A program made the position numbers and the translations under genes. Under the pieces are notes generated by a model. It searched no databases. It saw only the letters and a list, made by a program, of their open reading frames with translations, and was not told the origin of the DNA. Of a stretch of DNA of 64,000 bases, positions 49,508 through 61,673 are shown piece after piece; position 1 is the first letter of the stretch, and each line of letters starts with the position of its first letter. The stretch is from Streptacidiphilus sp. 4-A2 (GTDB lineage: Bacteria > Actinomycetota > Actinomycetes > Streptomycetales > Streptomycetaceae), in assembly GCA_014284505.1 (NCBI GenBank), contig JAAFYY010000001.1:1178001-1242000 (forward strand), written 5' to 3'.

Positions 49508-49564
49508 ACTTGACCACCTAAACCTTCTGGGCCTAACGTATGCCTTATTGCTTGACCATCTAAA
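49508..49564 (+). promoter_or_regulatory. Paired direct repeats before the MFS exporter
   Basis: ACTTGACCACCTAAA (49508-49522) and GCTTGACCATCTAAA (49550-49564) are direct repeats 42 bp apart in an AT-rich patch. The first TTGACC (49510) has TAACGT 18 bp further (49534) and may be a -35/-10 pair; the copies could bind a dimeric activator or repressor on one helix face. Confidence 0.5.
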
Positions 49565-49605
49565 GCATCAAGTGCATGAAACTTCCGAAGGATGCCAGTC
49601 GCGCC

Positions 49606-51108
49606 ATGAGCCTTGACCCGTCCCGTACCGCCGCGCCCGCACGCCGGGGCAGCACACCGCTGATCCTCGCGCTGGGACTGGCCGCCATGGTCGTCTCCAT
49701 GGCGCAGACCCAGGTCATCCCGATCCTGTCGCTGCTCGGCAACGACCTGCACGCCGGCTCGGCGGGCGTCAGCTGGGTCACCACCGCGACCCTGCTCTCC
49801 GCCGCCGTGTTCACCCCGCTGCTCGGGCGGGTCGGCGACCTGCACGGCAAGAAGCGGACCCTGGTCGCGGTGCTGGTGGTCATGGTCATCGGCTCGGTGC
49901 TGGCGGCGACCACCACCTCGCTGACCCTGCTGATCGTGGCCCGCGCCCTCCAGGGCTCGGCCACCGCGATCTTCCCGCTGGGCCTGTCGATCATCCGCGA
50001 CGAGGTGAAGCAGGACAAGCTGCACGGCGCCATGGCGCTGGTCAGCAGCACCCTGGCCTTCGGCAGCGGGCTGTCGCTGGTGGTCACCGGACTGCTGACC
50101 CAGGGCAGCCACCCGAACTACCACTCGGTCTTCTGGTTCTCCACCGCCATCTCGGTGCTGGCGCTGGCCGCCGTCGCCTTCATCGTCCCGGACGGGGGCA
50201 AGCGGGTCGGCGGGCGGATCGACTTCCTCGGCGCGACCACCCTGGCCGCCTTCCTGGTGCTGCTGCTGCTCGGCATCTCCCAGGGCCACACCTGGGGCTG
50301 GGGCTCCGGCCGGATCATCGGCTGCTTCGTCGGCGCGGTGGTCATGGCCGCGGTCTGGGTGCTGGTCGAGATGAAGGTGACCAGCCCGCTGGTGGACATG
50401 CGGATGTTCGTGCACCGGCAGGTCGCCTTCACCAACGTCGCCGGGCTGTTCGTCGGCTTCGCCTCCTTCACCTCCTTCATCGGCATCTCCTACCTGGTGC
50501 AGGTGCCCAAGGAGCTGGCCGGCTACGGCTTCACCTCCTCGGTGCTGCGTGCCTCCGTCGAGTACCTGCTGCCCAGCTCGCTGATCGCGCTGATCGCGGC
50601 CCCCATCGGGGGCATCCTGGTCCGCCGCATCGGCGCCCGCTACACCCTGGCGGTCGGCTCGCTGATCGGCGTGGCCGGCTTCGCCTGGCTGGCCTGGGGC
50701 CACGGCCACCCGATGGACGTGATCCTCGCCGGGATGCTCGCCGGTATCGCCATCGCCTTCGGCTACGCCTCCATGCCCGCGCTGATCGCCTCCAGCGTCC
50801 CGGTCGAGCAGACCGGTATCGCCAACGGCATCAACTCGATCTCGCGCTCGGTCGGCAGCTCCATCGCCTCCGCCGTGGTCACCTCGCTGCTGGCCTCCAA
50901 GATCATCCCGGGTCTCCCGGCCGGAATCCCGCCGCTGCCCCAGGAGAGCCAGTTCAACCTGAGCTTCGCCATCGCCGCCGGGGCGCTGCTGCTGACCGTC
51001 GTGGTCGGCGTGGTGGGTCTGACCCGCAACCCGCAGCCGCACACCGTCGCCGCCTCCGGCAACACCACCGCCCCGGAGCAGGCCCCCGCGCCCGCCAAGG
51101 CCGGCTGA
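49606..51108 (+). CDS. MFS multidrug exporter, EmrB/QacA (DHA2) type
   Basis: Proton-linked efflux pump with 14 predicted helices. Markers: PILSLLGNDLHAGSAGVSWV TTATLLSAAV in helix 1-2, GRVGDLHGKKRTLVAVLVVM (motif A), RALQGSATAIFPLGLSIIRD (motif C-like region), and WFSTAISVLALAAVAFIVPD. Intact to the stop. The start is uncertain: ATG 49606 (SLDPSRTAAPARRGS) fits the family N-terminus, while ATG 49576 would add ten residues; neither has a strong ribosome site. Likely regulated by the upstream MerR protein or the direct repeats in its promoter. Confidence 0.87.
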   Translation: MSLDPSRTAAPARRGSTPLILALGLAAMVVSMAQTQVIPILSLLGNDLHAGSAGVSWVTTATLLSAAVFTPLLGRVGDLHGKKRTLVAVLVVMVIGSVLAATTTSLTLLIVARALQGSATAIFPLGLSIIRDEVKQDKLHGAMALVSSTLAFGSGLSLVVTGLLTQGSHPNYHSVFWFSTAISVLALAAVAFIVPDGGKRVGGRIDFLGATTLAAFLVLLLLGISQGHTWGWGSGRIIGCFVGAVVMAAVWVLVEMKVTSPLVDMRMFVHRQVAFTNVAGLFVGFASFTSFIGISYLVQVPKELAGYGFTSSVLRASVEYLLPSSLIALIAAPIGGILVRRIGARYTLAVGSLIGVAGFAWLAWGHGHPMDVILAGMLAGIAIAFGYASMPALIASSVPVEQTGIANGINSISRSVGSSIASAVVTSLLASKIIPGLPAGIPPLPQESQFNLSFAIAAGALLLTVVVGVVGLTRNPQPHTVAASGNTTAPEQAPAPAKAG

Positions 51109-51136
51109 GCCGGAGCAGGCACCGGAGCGGAACCAC

Positions 51137-51171
51137 CGGGCCCCGCAGCGCTGACAGCGCTGCGGGGCCCG
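51137..51171 (+). terminator. Strong terminator after the MFS gene
   Basis: Perfect 16-bp stem CGGGCCCCGCAGCGCT (51137-51152), 3-nt loop, complement 51156-51171. Confidence 0.85.
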
Positions 51172-51240
51172 CCGCCTGCCCGGCCGGAACCGGCGGAGAA
51201 CGGTGGGGCGGCCGGGTTGTCAGTGGCGCCTGTGATACTC

Positions 51241-51273
51241 GAAGCGGTCGGCGGCTCCCTCGCCGACCGCTTC
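51241..51273 (+). repeat. Hairpin upstream of sbcD
   Basis: Perfect 13-bp inverted repeat GAAGCGGTCGGCG (51241-51253) and its complement (51261-51273), 7-nt loop, no T run. It ends 19 bp before a 10-codon frame coupled to sbcD; it may be a promoter-proximal terminator or mRNA leader structure. Confidence 0.55.
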
Positions 51274-51291
51274 GAACGCACAGGGGCGGAC

Positions 51292-51324
51292 ATGACGATC
51301 ACCACGGCGGCGGTGCTCCGATGA
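51292..51324 (+). CDS. Possible 10-residue upstream ORF coupled to sbcD
   Basis: ATG 51292 after AGGGGCGG gives TITTAAVLR and a TGA that overlaps the sbcD ATG (ATGA). It could set translation of sbcD by re-initiation. No similarity possible at this size. Confidence 0.35.
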   Translation: MTITTAAVLR

Positions 51325-52474
51325 GACTGCTGCACACCTCCGACTGGCATCTCGGGCGCAACCTCCACCGGGAGGACCTGCTCCCCGCGCAGCGTGCCTT
51401 CCTCGACCACCTGGTGGAGACCGTGCGCGCCGAGCGGGTGGACGCCGTCCTGGTCGCCGGGGACGTCTACGACCGCGCCGTGCCCAGCCTCGGCGCGGTC
51501 GGGCTGTTCGACCGGGTGCTGCACCAGCTGGCCGGGCTGGCCGTGCCGGTGGTGCTGATCAGCGGCAACCACGACTCCGCGCGCCGGCTGGGCGTCGCCT
51601 CCCGGCTGGTCGAGCGGGCCGGGGTGCATCTGCGGACCGAGGCCGACGGCTGCAACCGGCCGGTCCTGCTGGCCGACGGGCACGGGCCGGTCGCGGTCTA
51701 CGGCCTGCCGTACCTGGAGCCCGCGCTGTCCGCCGCCGGGCTCGGCGCGGAGCGGGTCAGCCACGCCGCGGTGCTGGGCGCGGCCATGGACAGGGTCAGG
51801 GCCGACCTGGCCACCCGCCCCGGGGGACCCGCTCGGTGGTGCTGGCACACGCCTTCGTGGTCGGCGGCCAGGTCAGTGACAGCGAGCGGGACATCGCCGT
51901 GGGCGGGGTGCCGAGCGTCCCGCCCGCCGTGTTCGACGGGGTCGACTATGCCGCCCTGGGTCATCTGCACGGCTGTCAGACCGTCAACGAGCGGCTGCGC
52001 TACAGCGGCTCGCCGCTGGCCTACTCCTTCTCCGAGGCGGAGCACCGCAAGACCATGTGGCTGGTCGACCTCGGCCCCGGCGGCGAGGTCGACGCCCGGC
52101 GGATCGACTGCCCGGTGCCCCGCCCGCTGCACCGGCTGCGCGGCGCGCTCGAAGCACTGCTCGCCGATCCCGCGCTGGAGCGGTACCAGCAGCACTGGCT
52201 CCAGGTCACCCTCACCGATCCGGTCCGGCCGGAGCGCGCCATGGAGCAGCTGCGGGCCCGCTTCCCGCACACCCTCCAGCTGGCCTTCGACCCGGAAGCC
52301 CGCCCCGACGACGGCCTGTCCTCCTACGCCGCGCGGACCAGCGGGCGGGACGACACCGAGATCGCGCTGGGCTTCGTCCGGCATGTCCGCGGCAGCGATC
52401 CGGACGCCGCCGAGCGGGAGCTGCTGACCGCGGCCACCTCGGCCGTGGGCACGGCCGGGCGGGGTGAGGTCTGA
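51321..52474 (+). CDS. sbcD: Nuclease SbcCD subunit D (one frameshift)
   Basis: Mn-dependent phosphoesterase subunit of the SbcCD (Mre11-Rad50-like) complex that cleaves DNA hairpins and blocked ends. Metal-binding motifs: LHTSDWHLGR, VLVAGDVYDR, LISGNHDSARR, then after a break near 51824 VVLAHAFVVGG and LGHLHGCQ. The corrected protein is about 385 residues. The ATG is coupled to a tiny upstream frame and the stop overlaps sbcC (TGATG). Confidence 0.94.
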
Positions 52475-55459
52475 TGCGACTGCACCGGCTGCGGATCACT
52501 GCCTTCGGCCCGTTCGCGGACACCCAGACCGTGGACTTCGACTCCCTGGCCGCCGGCGGCCTGTTCCTGCTGCGCGGGGCCACCGGCGCGGGCAAGACCA
52601 GCGTCCTGGACGCGGTCTGCTACGCCCTGTACGGCACCCCCCGGCAACCGGCCGCGGACCAGGCTGCGCAGCGACCACGCCCGGCCCGAGCTGCGCACCG
52701 AGGTGCAGCTCGAGGTCACCCTGGGCGGCCGCAGGCTGGAGCTCACCCGCAGCCCGGAGCAGGCCCGGGCGAAGAAGCGGGGCACCGGATCGACCCTGGA
52801 GCGGGCGCAGACCCTGCTGCGCGAGTGGTCCGCCGACGGCGCGGACGGCCCCGGCTGGCAGCCGTCCAGCAAGTCCCATCAGGAGATCGGCCTGGAGGTG
52901 CAGCTGCTGCTGGGCATGAGCCGGGAGCAGTTCTGCCAGGTGGTGCTGCTGCCGCAGGGCGAGTTCGCCCGCTTCCTGCACGCGGACGCCAGGGACCGCG
53001 CCGATCTGCTGCGGCAGCTGTTCGACACCACGCGCTTCCGCGCGGTCGAGGAGTGGCTGGCCGAGCACAACCGGCAGGCCGACAAGGCCTGCCAGTCCGC
53101 GCGGGACGAGATCGGCGCGCTGCTGGAGCGGGTGCGCGAGGCCGCCGGGGCGGACGACCCCCAGGCCTTCGGGCCCGGCGCGGAGCTGGACGCCCTGGGC
53201 TGGGCGGCGCAGACCCGGGTCCAGGCCCGGGAGCAGCTGACCGTCGCCGAGTGCGGCCGGGCCGGTGCCGGGGAGCGGCGGGAGCTCGCGGCGGAGCGGG
53301 CGCGGGCGGTGGAGGTGCTGGCCGACCGGCAGCAGCGGCACCGCCAGGCGGCCCGGCGCGAGCACGAGCTGGAGCAGCGGGCGGCGGCGCAGCGGGCCGC
53401 CGAGGAGCAGTGGGAGCAGGCGCAGCGCGCGGAGGCGGTGCTGCCGCTGCACGGCCGCAGCCAGGAGGCCGAGCGGGAGCGGCGGCGGCTGGCCGGGCTG
53501 GAGGCGGCGGCGCGGGCGCCGCTGCCGCCGGGGCTGCGGGCCGCCGGGGCGGAGCAGCTGGCCGCCGCCGAGCGGGAGGCCCGCGAGCAGGTGGGCGGCC
53601 TGCGCGGGCTGCTCTCCGCCGAGCAGCAGTTCCAGGACAACGCCCGGCAGCAGGCCGCGCTGGAGGCCGAGCGGGAGGGGGCCGAGGCCGACCGGGCCGA
53701 GGCCGAGCTGTGGCTGGAGCAGTGGCCGCAGCGGCGGCGGTCGGCCGAGGCCGGGGTGGAGCAGGCCCGGCAGGCCGAGGCCGGGGTGCAGCAGCTCGCC
53801 GAGCAGCTGCGGCAGGCGCGGCGGCAGCTGGCGGCGGCCGAGCGGGCGCAGCCGCTGGAGGCGCGGCTGGGCCCGGCCCTGGAGCGTGAGCTGACGCTGC
53901 GCCAGCAGGCGGTCGAGGCGCACGAGGCCTGGGTGGAACTGCGCGAGCTGCGGCTGCGCGGGATGGCCGCCGAGCTGGCGGAGCGGCTGCTGCCGGGCGG
54001 CGACTGCCCGGTCTGCGGCTCGGTGGACCACCCCCGGCCCGCCGTCGCCGGGACGGACCAGGTCACCCAGGAGCGGGAGGCCCGGGCGGAGCAGGCGCAC
54101 CGGGCAGCGGCACGGGCCGCCGAGGCCGCCCGGGAGTCGCTCCAGGAGCTGCGCCGAGAGCTGGCCGCGCTCACCGCCGTCACCGACGGCAGGCCGCTCG
54201 GCGAGCTGCGGGCGGCGGCCGACACCCTGGCAGCCGGGCACGAGCGGGTGCAGCGGCAGGCCGCGGCCGGCTACCGCGCCCAGGAGCAGGCCGCCGGGCT
54301 GGAGCGGGAGCAGCAGCGGCGGCTGGCCGAGTCGCAGCGCGCGGCCGAGACGGTGGCCCGGGCGACCGCGCTGCTGGGCGCGCTGGCGGAGCAGCAGCGC
54401 CGGCTGGACCACGAGCTGGCCCGCGGCCGGTCCGGTGCCGCTTCGGTGGCGGCCAGGTGCACCGAGCTGGAGCGCCGCGCCCAGGGGCTGGAAGCGGCCC
54501 TGGCCGCCGCCCGCGCCGCCACGGCGGCGGAGCAGGCCGCTGTCCGCGCGGCGGACGACAGCCTCACGGCGGCCCGGCGCGAGGGCTTCGCCGACGGCCC
54601 GGCGGCCGCGGCGGCCGCGCTGCCGCCCGCCCGCGCCGCCGAGCTGCGGGCGGGCGTGGCCGCGCACCGGGCGGAGCTGGCGCGGGTCGGCGCGGAGCTC
54701 GCGGATCCGGAGCTGCTGGCCGCGGCCCGGCTCCCGGCGGCCGAACCGGAGCGGGTCCGGGCCGCGCTGGACGCCGCCGAGGGCTCGCTGCGGCAGGCGC
54801 ACGCCGCGGTGGACCGCGCGCGCGAGCGCTGCGCCGCGCTGGACCGGCTGGGCGCGCGGCTGGCCGAGCAGCTGCGGACGCTGGTGCCGCTGGCGGCGGA
54901 GCATGCCACGGCCGCCCGGATGGCCGCGCTGGCCTCCGGCAGCAGCGCCGGGAACACGCTGCGGATGTCGCTGGAGACCTACGTGCTGGCCGCCCGGCTG
55001 GAGCAGGTCGCGTCGGCGGCCGGGGCCCGGCTGGCGGTGATGTCCCAGGGCCGCTACCACCTGGCCCACAGCGACGCCCGGGCCAGGGGCGGCGGCCGCT
55101 CCGGCCTCGGGCTCAGCGTGCTGGACGCCTGGACCGGGCAGGAGCGCGACACCTCGACCCTCTCCGGCGGCGAGAGCTTCCTGGCCTCGCTGGCACTGGC
55201 GCTGGGCCTGGCGGACGTGGTCACCGACGAGGCCGGGGGCATGCCGCTGGACACCCTGTTCATCGACGAGGGCTTCGGCTCGCTGGACGAGGACACCCTG
55301 GAGGATGTGCTGGACGTCCTGGACCGGCTGCGCGAGCGGGACCGCGCGGTCGGCATCGTCAGCCATGTCGGCGACCTGCGGGCCCGGGTCCCGGCGCAGC
55401 TGGAGGTGCGCAAAAGCCGTTCGGGCTCGACCCTGCGCCAGCACGTCGCCGCGGTGTAG
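52474..55459 (+). CDS. sbcC: Nuclease SbcCD subunit C, SMC-like ATPase (one frameshift)
   Basis: ABC-type ATPase with long coiled-coil arms. Walker A GATGAGKTSVLDAVCYALYG is at residues 31-50; a frame break near 52662 follows, then LRTEVQLEVTLGGRRLELTR. Coiled coils rich in Ala, Glu, Gln and Arg extend to the zinc-hook CPVCGSVDHPRP at about 54008, and return to the signature TLSGGESFLASLALALGLAD, Walker B LDTLFIDEGFGSLDED and a final GIVSHVGDL. About 995 residues. Operon with sbcD; a terminator follows. Confidence 0.94.
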
Positions 55460-55478
55460 GCCGGCCGGCGGGGGCCGG

Positions 55479-55517
55479 CCGTGCTCCGGCGCCCTTGCCG
55501 CGGGCGCCGGAGCACGG
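55479..55517 (+). terminator. Terminator after sbcC
   Basis: 16-bp perfect stem CCGTGCTCCGGCGCCC (55479-55494) with 55502-55517, 7-nt loop. Confidence 0.8.
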
Positions 55518-55562
55518 TCCACTGGATCCGGCAGGAGTGCGACCGGCGAGGGAGGTCCCGGC

Positions 55563-55650
55563 ATGGGTCCAGGCGTGGAGGGCGTGGGTCCAGGCGTGGG
55601 GACGGACCCCGGCGTGGGTCCAGGCATGGGGACGGACCCCGGCGTGGACG
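55563..55650 (+). repeat. In-frame repeats at the GH13 5' end
   Basis: GTGGGTCCAGGCGTGG-type units alternate with GGGACGGACCCCGGC, encoding GPGVEGVGPGVGTDPGVGPG and so on. The units precede the conserved domain and keep the frame. Confidence 0.8.
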
Positions 55651-57314
55651 ACCGGCGGCCGGCGGCGCGGGAGGCCCGGCCGTGGTGGCGGGACGCGGTG
55701 CTGTACCAGGTGTATCCGCGCAGCTTCGCGGACGGCAATGGCGACGGCGCGGGCGACCTGGCCGGGCTGCGCGCCCGGCTGCCCTATCTGGCCGGTCTCG
55801 GCGTGGACGGCCTGTGGATCTCCCCCTGGTATGTGTCGCCGCTGGCCGACGGCGGTTACGACGTCGCCGACTACCGCGACATCGACCCGCTCTTCGGCAC
55901 CCTGGACGAGGCCGGGCGGCTGATCGGCGAAGCCCATGCGCTGGGCTTGCGGATCATCGTGGACCTGGTGCCCAACCACTGCTCGGAGCAGCACCCCTGG
56001 TTCCGGGCCGCGCTCGCGGCCGGTCCGGGATCGCCCGAGCGGGCCCGCTTCCACTTCCGTCCCGGCCGGGGCCCGGACGGCCGGCTGCCGCCCGGTGACT
56101 GGCAGTCGCATTTCGGCGGCCCGGCCTGGAGCCGGATCGACGAGGCCGACGGCCGCCCCGGCGAGTGGTACCTGCACCTGTTCGCGCCCGAGCAGCCGGA
56201 CTGGAACTGGGACAACCCGGAGGTCCGAGCCGAGTTCGAGTCGGTGCTGCGGTTCTGGCTGGACCGGGGCGTGGACGGCTTCCGGATAGATGTGACCGAC
56301 CATCTGGTGAAGGAGTCCGGGCTGCCGGACAGCGCCGGGCACCACGGCCGCCCCGACCCCTGGCGGGACCAGGAGGGCGTGCACCAGGTTTACCGGGAGT
56401 GGCGCCAGGTGGTCGACAGCTACCCCGGCGACCGCACCTTTGTCGCCGAGCTGTGGGAGAACCACCCGGAGCGCTTCTGCCGCTACCTGCGCCCGGACGA
56501 ACTGCACACCGCGTTCAACTTCGCGCTGCTGCGGGCCCCCTGGGACGCCGCCGGTTTCCGCCGGGTGATCGAGGACACCCTGGCCGCGCACTCCCCCGTG
56601 GGCGCACCGCCGGTCTGGGTGCTGTCCAACCACGACACCACCCGCACGGTCACCCGCTACGGCCGGGCCGACTCCGGCTACGGCTTCGACCGGGAACGCC
56701 GGCACGGCCTGCCGGTGGACCTGGCCCTCGGTACCCGCCGGGCCCGGGCCGCGGCGCTGCTGACGCTGGCGCTGCCGGGCGGGGCCTATCTCTACCAGGG
56801 CGAGGAGCTGGGGCTCTGGGAGGTCGAGGACATCCCGGACCGGCTGCGGCAGGACCCGGTCTGGCTGCGCACCAACGGGGTGGACCGGGGGCGGGACGGC
56901 TGCCGGGTGCCGCTGCCGTGGAGCGGCGACCGGCCGCCGTTCGGCTTCGGCCCGGACGGGGCCAGGCCCTGGCTGGACGTACAGCCGGACGCCTGGCGGG
57001 AGTTCAGCGTGGCCGCGCAACTCGGGGCTCCCGGCTCGCTGCTGGAGCTCTACCGGGCGGCGCTGCGGCTGCGCGGGGCGCACCCGGGGCTGGGCGACGG
57101 CCCCATGTGCTGGCTGCCGTCCGAGCCGCAGGTGCTGGACTTCACCCGGCCCGGCGGCTTCCGCTGCCTGGTCAACTTCGGTCCGCGGCCGGTGCCGCTG
57201 CCGTCGCCGCCCGACGTACTGCTGGTCAGCGGCGGGCTGGTACAGACGGCAGAGGGGACGGCGCTTCCGGCCGACACGGCGGTGTGGCTGCGGCACACCC
57301 TGTCGACGGCCTGA
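55563..57314 (+). CDS. GH13 family alpha-glucosidase
   Basis: Intact cytoplasmic retaining alpha-glucosidase. ATG 55563 follows GGGAGG. After a Gly/Pro/Val/Asp repeat (residues 1-28) comes the GH13 barrel: WWRDAVLYQVYPRSFADGNG, region I LRIIVDLVPNHCSEQHPWF, region II GVDGFRIDVTDHL with the nucleophile Asp, region III TFVAELWEN with the acid/base Glu, and region IV VWVLSNHDTTRTV. A C-terminal beta domain ends VWLRHTLSTA. 583 residues. It would hydrolyse maltose-type oligosaccharides; no transporter for these is adjacent. Confidence 0.92.
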   Translation: MGPGVEGVGPGVGTDPGVGPGMGTDPGVDDRRPAAREARPWWRDAVLYQVYPRSFADGNGDGAGDLAGLRARLPYLAGLGVDGLWISPWYVSPLADGGYDVADYRDIDPLFGTLDEAGRLIGEAHALGLRIIVDLVPNHCSEQHPWFRAALAAGPGSPERARFHFRPGRGPDGRLPPGDWQSHFGGPAWSRIDEADGRPGEWYLHLFAPEQPDWNWDNPEVRAEFESVLRFWLDRGVDGFRIDVTDHLVKESGLPDSAGHHGRPDPWRDQEGVHQVYREWRQVVDSYPGDRTFVAELWENHPERFCRYLRPDELHTAFNFALLRAPWDAAGFRRVIEDTLAAHSPVGAPPVWVLSNHDTTRTVTRYGRADSGYGFDRERRHGLPVDLALGTRRARAAALLTLALPGGAYLYQGEELGLWEVEDIPDRLRQDPVWLRTNGVDRGRDGCRVPLPWSGDRPPFGFGPDGARPWLDVQPDAWREFSVAAQLGAPGSLLELYRAALRLRGAHPGLGDGPMCWLPSEPQVLDFTRPGGFRCLVNFGPRPVPLPSPPDVLLVSGGLVQTAEGTALPADTAVWLRHTLSTA

Positions 57315-57476
57315 CCCGCCGCAGGCGCGGCCCACCGGCGACGCGACCTGCCTGGCGCTACGACCTGCCTGAGGGAATGAGGGAGCCCCGTTCGCACGGG
57401 GGAGCGATCGGGGCTTCCGGAGATCATCTTACGAGTAATCGCGCCGTCCGCCAGCGGTTCGGCGACACAGCTCACT

Positions 57477-57548
57477 GTGCCATCAGTCGCTGGCGCCTGA
57501 TCTGTGGCTTATCCGAGGATTATCGGAGCCTTAAGCGACTGATGGCAC
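57477..57548. repeat. 72-nt structured inverted repeat
   Basis: GTGCCATCAGTCGCT (57477-57491) and AGCGACTGATGGCAC (57534-57548) are perfect 15-bp complements around a 42-nt interior of lower GC, which itself contains the nested arms GGCT-CCGA and TCGG-AGCC around GGATTA. It lies between convergent genes (GH13 and tex). It may be a bidirectional terminator, a small RNA or a miniature element. Confidence 0.7.
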
Positions 57549-57563
57549 GGCAGGCCGGCGGGC

Positions 57564-59996
<2,433 letters not shown>

Positions 59997-60104
59997 GCTC
60001 GGTACCGCCTTCTCGCAGGGACTCCGGTCAGCATTCTGCCGTTCCCGGGGGCCGAGGGGAAAACCACCGGCATCCGGGCGGGTCGCAGCAAATAGACTGA
60101 CGGG

Positions 60105-60595
60105 ATGATCATTCGCGAGGCGACCGACGCCGACTGGCCCTCCATCTGGCCCTTTCTGCATGCCATTGTCGAGGCCGGGGAGACCTACACCTACCCCCGC
60201 GACCTGGATCAGCAGCAGGCCCGTGGGATCTGGATGCTCTCCGCCCCCGGGCGGACGGTGGTCGCGGTGGACGAGGCGACCGGCAGCGTGCTGGGTTCGG
60301 CCAAGATGAACCCCAACCACATGGGCCCGGCCTCGCACATCGCCGGGGCGAGCTTCATGGTGGACCCGGTCTTCGCCGGGCGCGGCGTCGGCCGGGCCCT
60401 GGGCGAGCATGTGCTGGCCTGGGCCCGGGCCGAGGGCTACCGGGCAATGCAGTTCAACGCGGGGTGGATGGCCAACACCCGGGCGGTGGCGCTGTGGCGC
60501 TCACTGGGCTTCGAGGTCCTGGCCACCATCCCGGAGGGCTTCCTGCACCCGGCCCTGGTTACGTCGGGCTGCACATCATGTACCAGCCGCTCTAG
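60105..60595 (+). CDS. GNAT family N-acetyltransferase (one frameshift)
   Basis: Acetyl-CoA-dependent acetyltransferase. IREATDADWPSIWPFLHAIV at the start, ASFMVDPVFAGRGVGRALGE as the acetyl-CoA motif A (R-G-x-G-x-A), and AMQFNAGWMANTRAVALWRS LGFEVLATIPEGF as motif B. A missing base near 60558 displaces the tail YVGLHIMYQPL, ending at TAG 60593-60595. About 163 residues. Substrate unknown. Divergent from tex. Confidence 0.85.
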
Positions 60596-60653
60596 AAAGG
60601 CACCAGCCGCCCCGGACAGGCTCCAGCGGCTCCGGAGACACCGGGTACCGGGT

Positions 60654-61540
60654 TCAGCTCGGGCGCGGGACGGCGGCGAGCTGGCGGGACTGGGCGACCA
60701 GGCGGTCGGCGGAGTCCCAGATCTCGGCGTCCTCCTCCAGGAAGCCGCCGGCCAGGTTGCGGGTGGAGTGGACCACCCGCAACCAGCCGGGAACCGGCCT
60801 GGCCCGGACATGGACGGTGAGCTCGATGGTCGGGGTCCAGCCGAAGAGGCCCAGGTCGAAGGTGACCGGGGGCAGCGCGTCGACGGCGAGCAGCAGCATC
60901 AGCGGGTCGGGCTGCCGCCCGTCCGGGAGCCGCAGCCAGCCCTGGATCCGGCCCTCACCGCTGGGCGCGCCGACCGCCCAGCCGACGCAGGCCGGGTCGA
61001 GCCGCAGGTCGAGGCGGCTGAGCAGGTCGGCCTGCTTGAGGAAGTCGGGCGGGGCCTGGTCGGTGCCCAGGCACTGCTCCGGCGGGGGCATCTGCGGCGG
61101 GGTGGCGCTGGTGCGCACCTCCCCCTCGGTGGCGGCGGCCAGGTCGCCGTAGGAGGCGAGCACCCGCAGCCGCTCGACCGGGCTGCCGTCCTCCCGGTGC
61201 TGGACCAGGGCGGCCGTGCCGGTGGAGAGCGTGCGTCCGCTGCGGACGGTCTCCACCCGGACCTCGGCCGGGCCCGGGGTGGAGGCGCTGAGGTAGTAGC
61301 CGCTGATCGAGACCGGGTCGTGGTGGCCCGAGCCGTCCGCCGAGGTGCCGCGACAGCGCGCGCCCGGCCAGGGCCAGCAGCAGGCCGCCGTTGATCCCGC
61401 CGCCGATGCGCCAGCCGGGGTCGAGCACCGCGTCGTAGACGCCGGGCTCGCCCTCGCGCCGGGCCACGGCGGTACCCCGGTCGAACTCGTACGCGGTTTT
61501 CAGGGGCGGCAGAAGCCTCTCCGACCGGTGTCGTCGTCAT
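60654..61540 (-). CDS. Acyl-CoA thioesterase, TesB/4HBT_3-like (frameshifted)
   Basis: Double-hotdog thioesterase. ATG 61540 gives TTTPVGEA; reading across breaks (about 61510, 61350-61370) restores YEFDRGTAVARREGEPGVYD, DPGWRIGGGINGGLLLALAG, DPVSISGYYLSASTPGPAEV and RSGRTLSTGTAALVQHRED, then the intact C-terminal half with LLLAVDALPPVTFDLGLFGW TPTIELTVHVRARP and AEIWDSADRLVAQSRQLA. About 290 residues. The TTACT-N4-AGTAA operator upstream links it to fatty acid metabolism. Confidence 0.8.
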
Positions 61541-61564
61541 GGTGCGGTCCAACCCTCCAGGAAG

Positions 61565-61578
61565 TTACTTACCAGTAA
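61565..61578. promoter_or_regulatory. Candidate fatty-acid-regulon operator upstream of the thioesterase
   Basis: TTACTTACCAGTAA, an inverted repeat TTACT/AGTAA with a 4-bp centre in an AT-rich patch, 25 bp before the thioesterase start. Matches the arrangement of TACTCGCGAGTAA upstream of etfB. Confidence 0.6.
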
Positions 61579-61673
61579 TAGATCCTATCCCCGCTTCACT
61601 CGTCAAGGCGATCGTGATAGATCTGATTGCCCGTCAGTGAATGCGCCAGTGAATGCGGCACCGTGGAGGTCCG

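Noticed and set aside
52496..55738. A 1080-codon open frame on the minus strand across sbcC
   Set aside because: It is the antisense of a clear SbcC reading with all family motifs. Long empty antisense frames are expected at this GC content; its product is low-complexity Gly/Arg/Pro/Gln.
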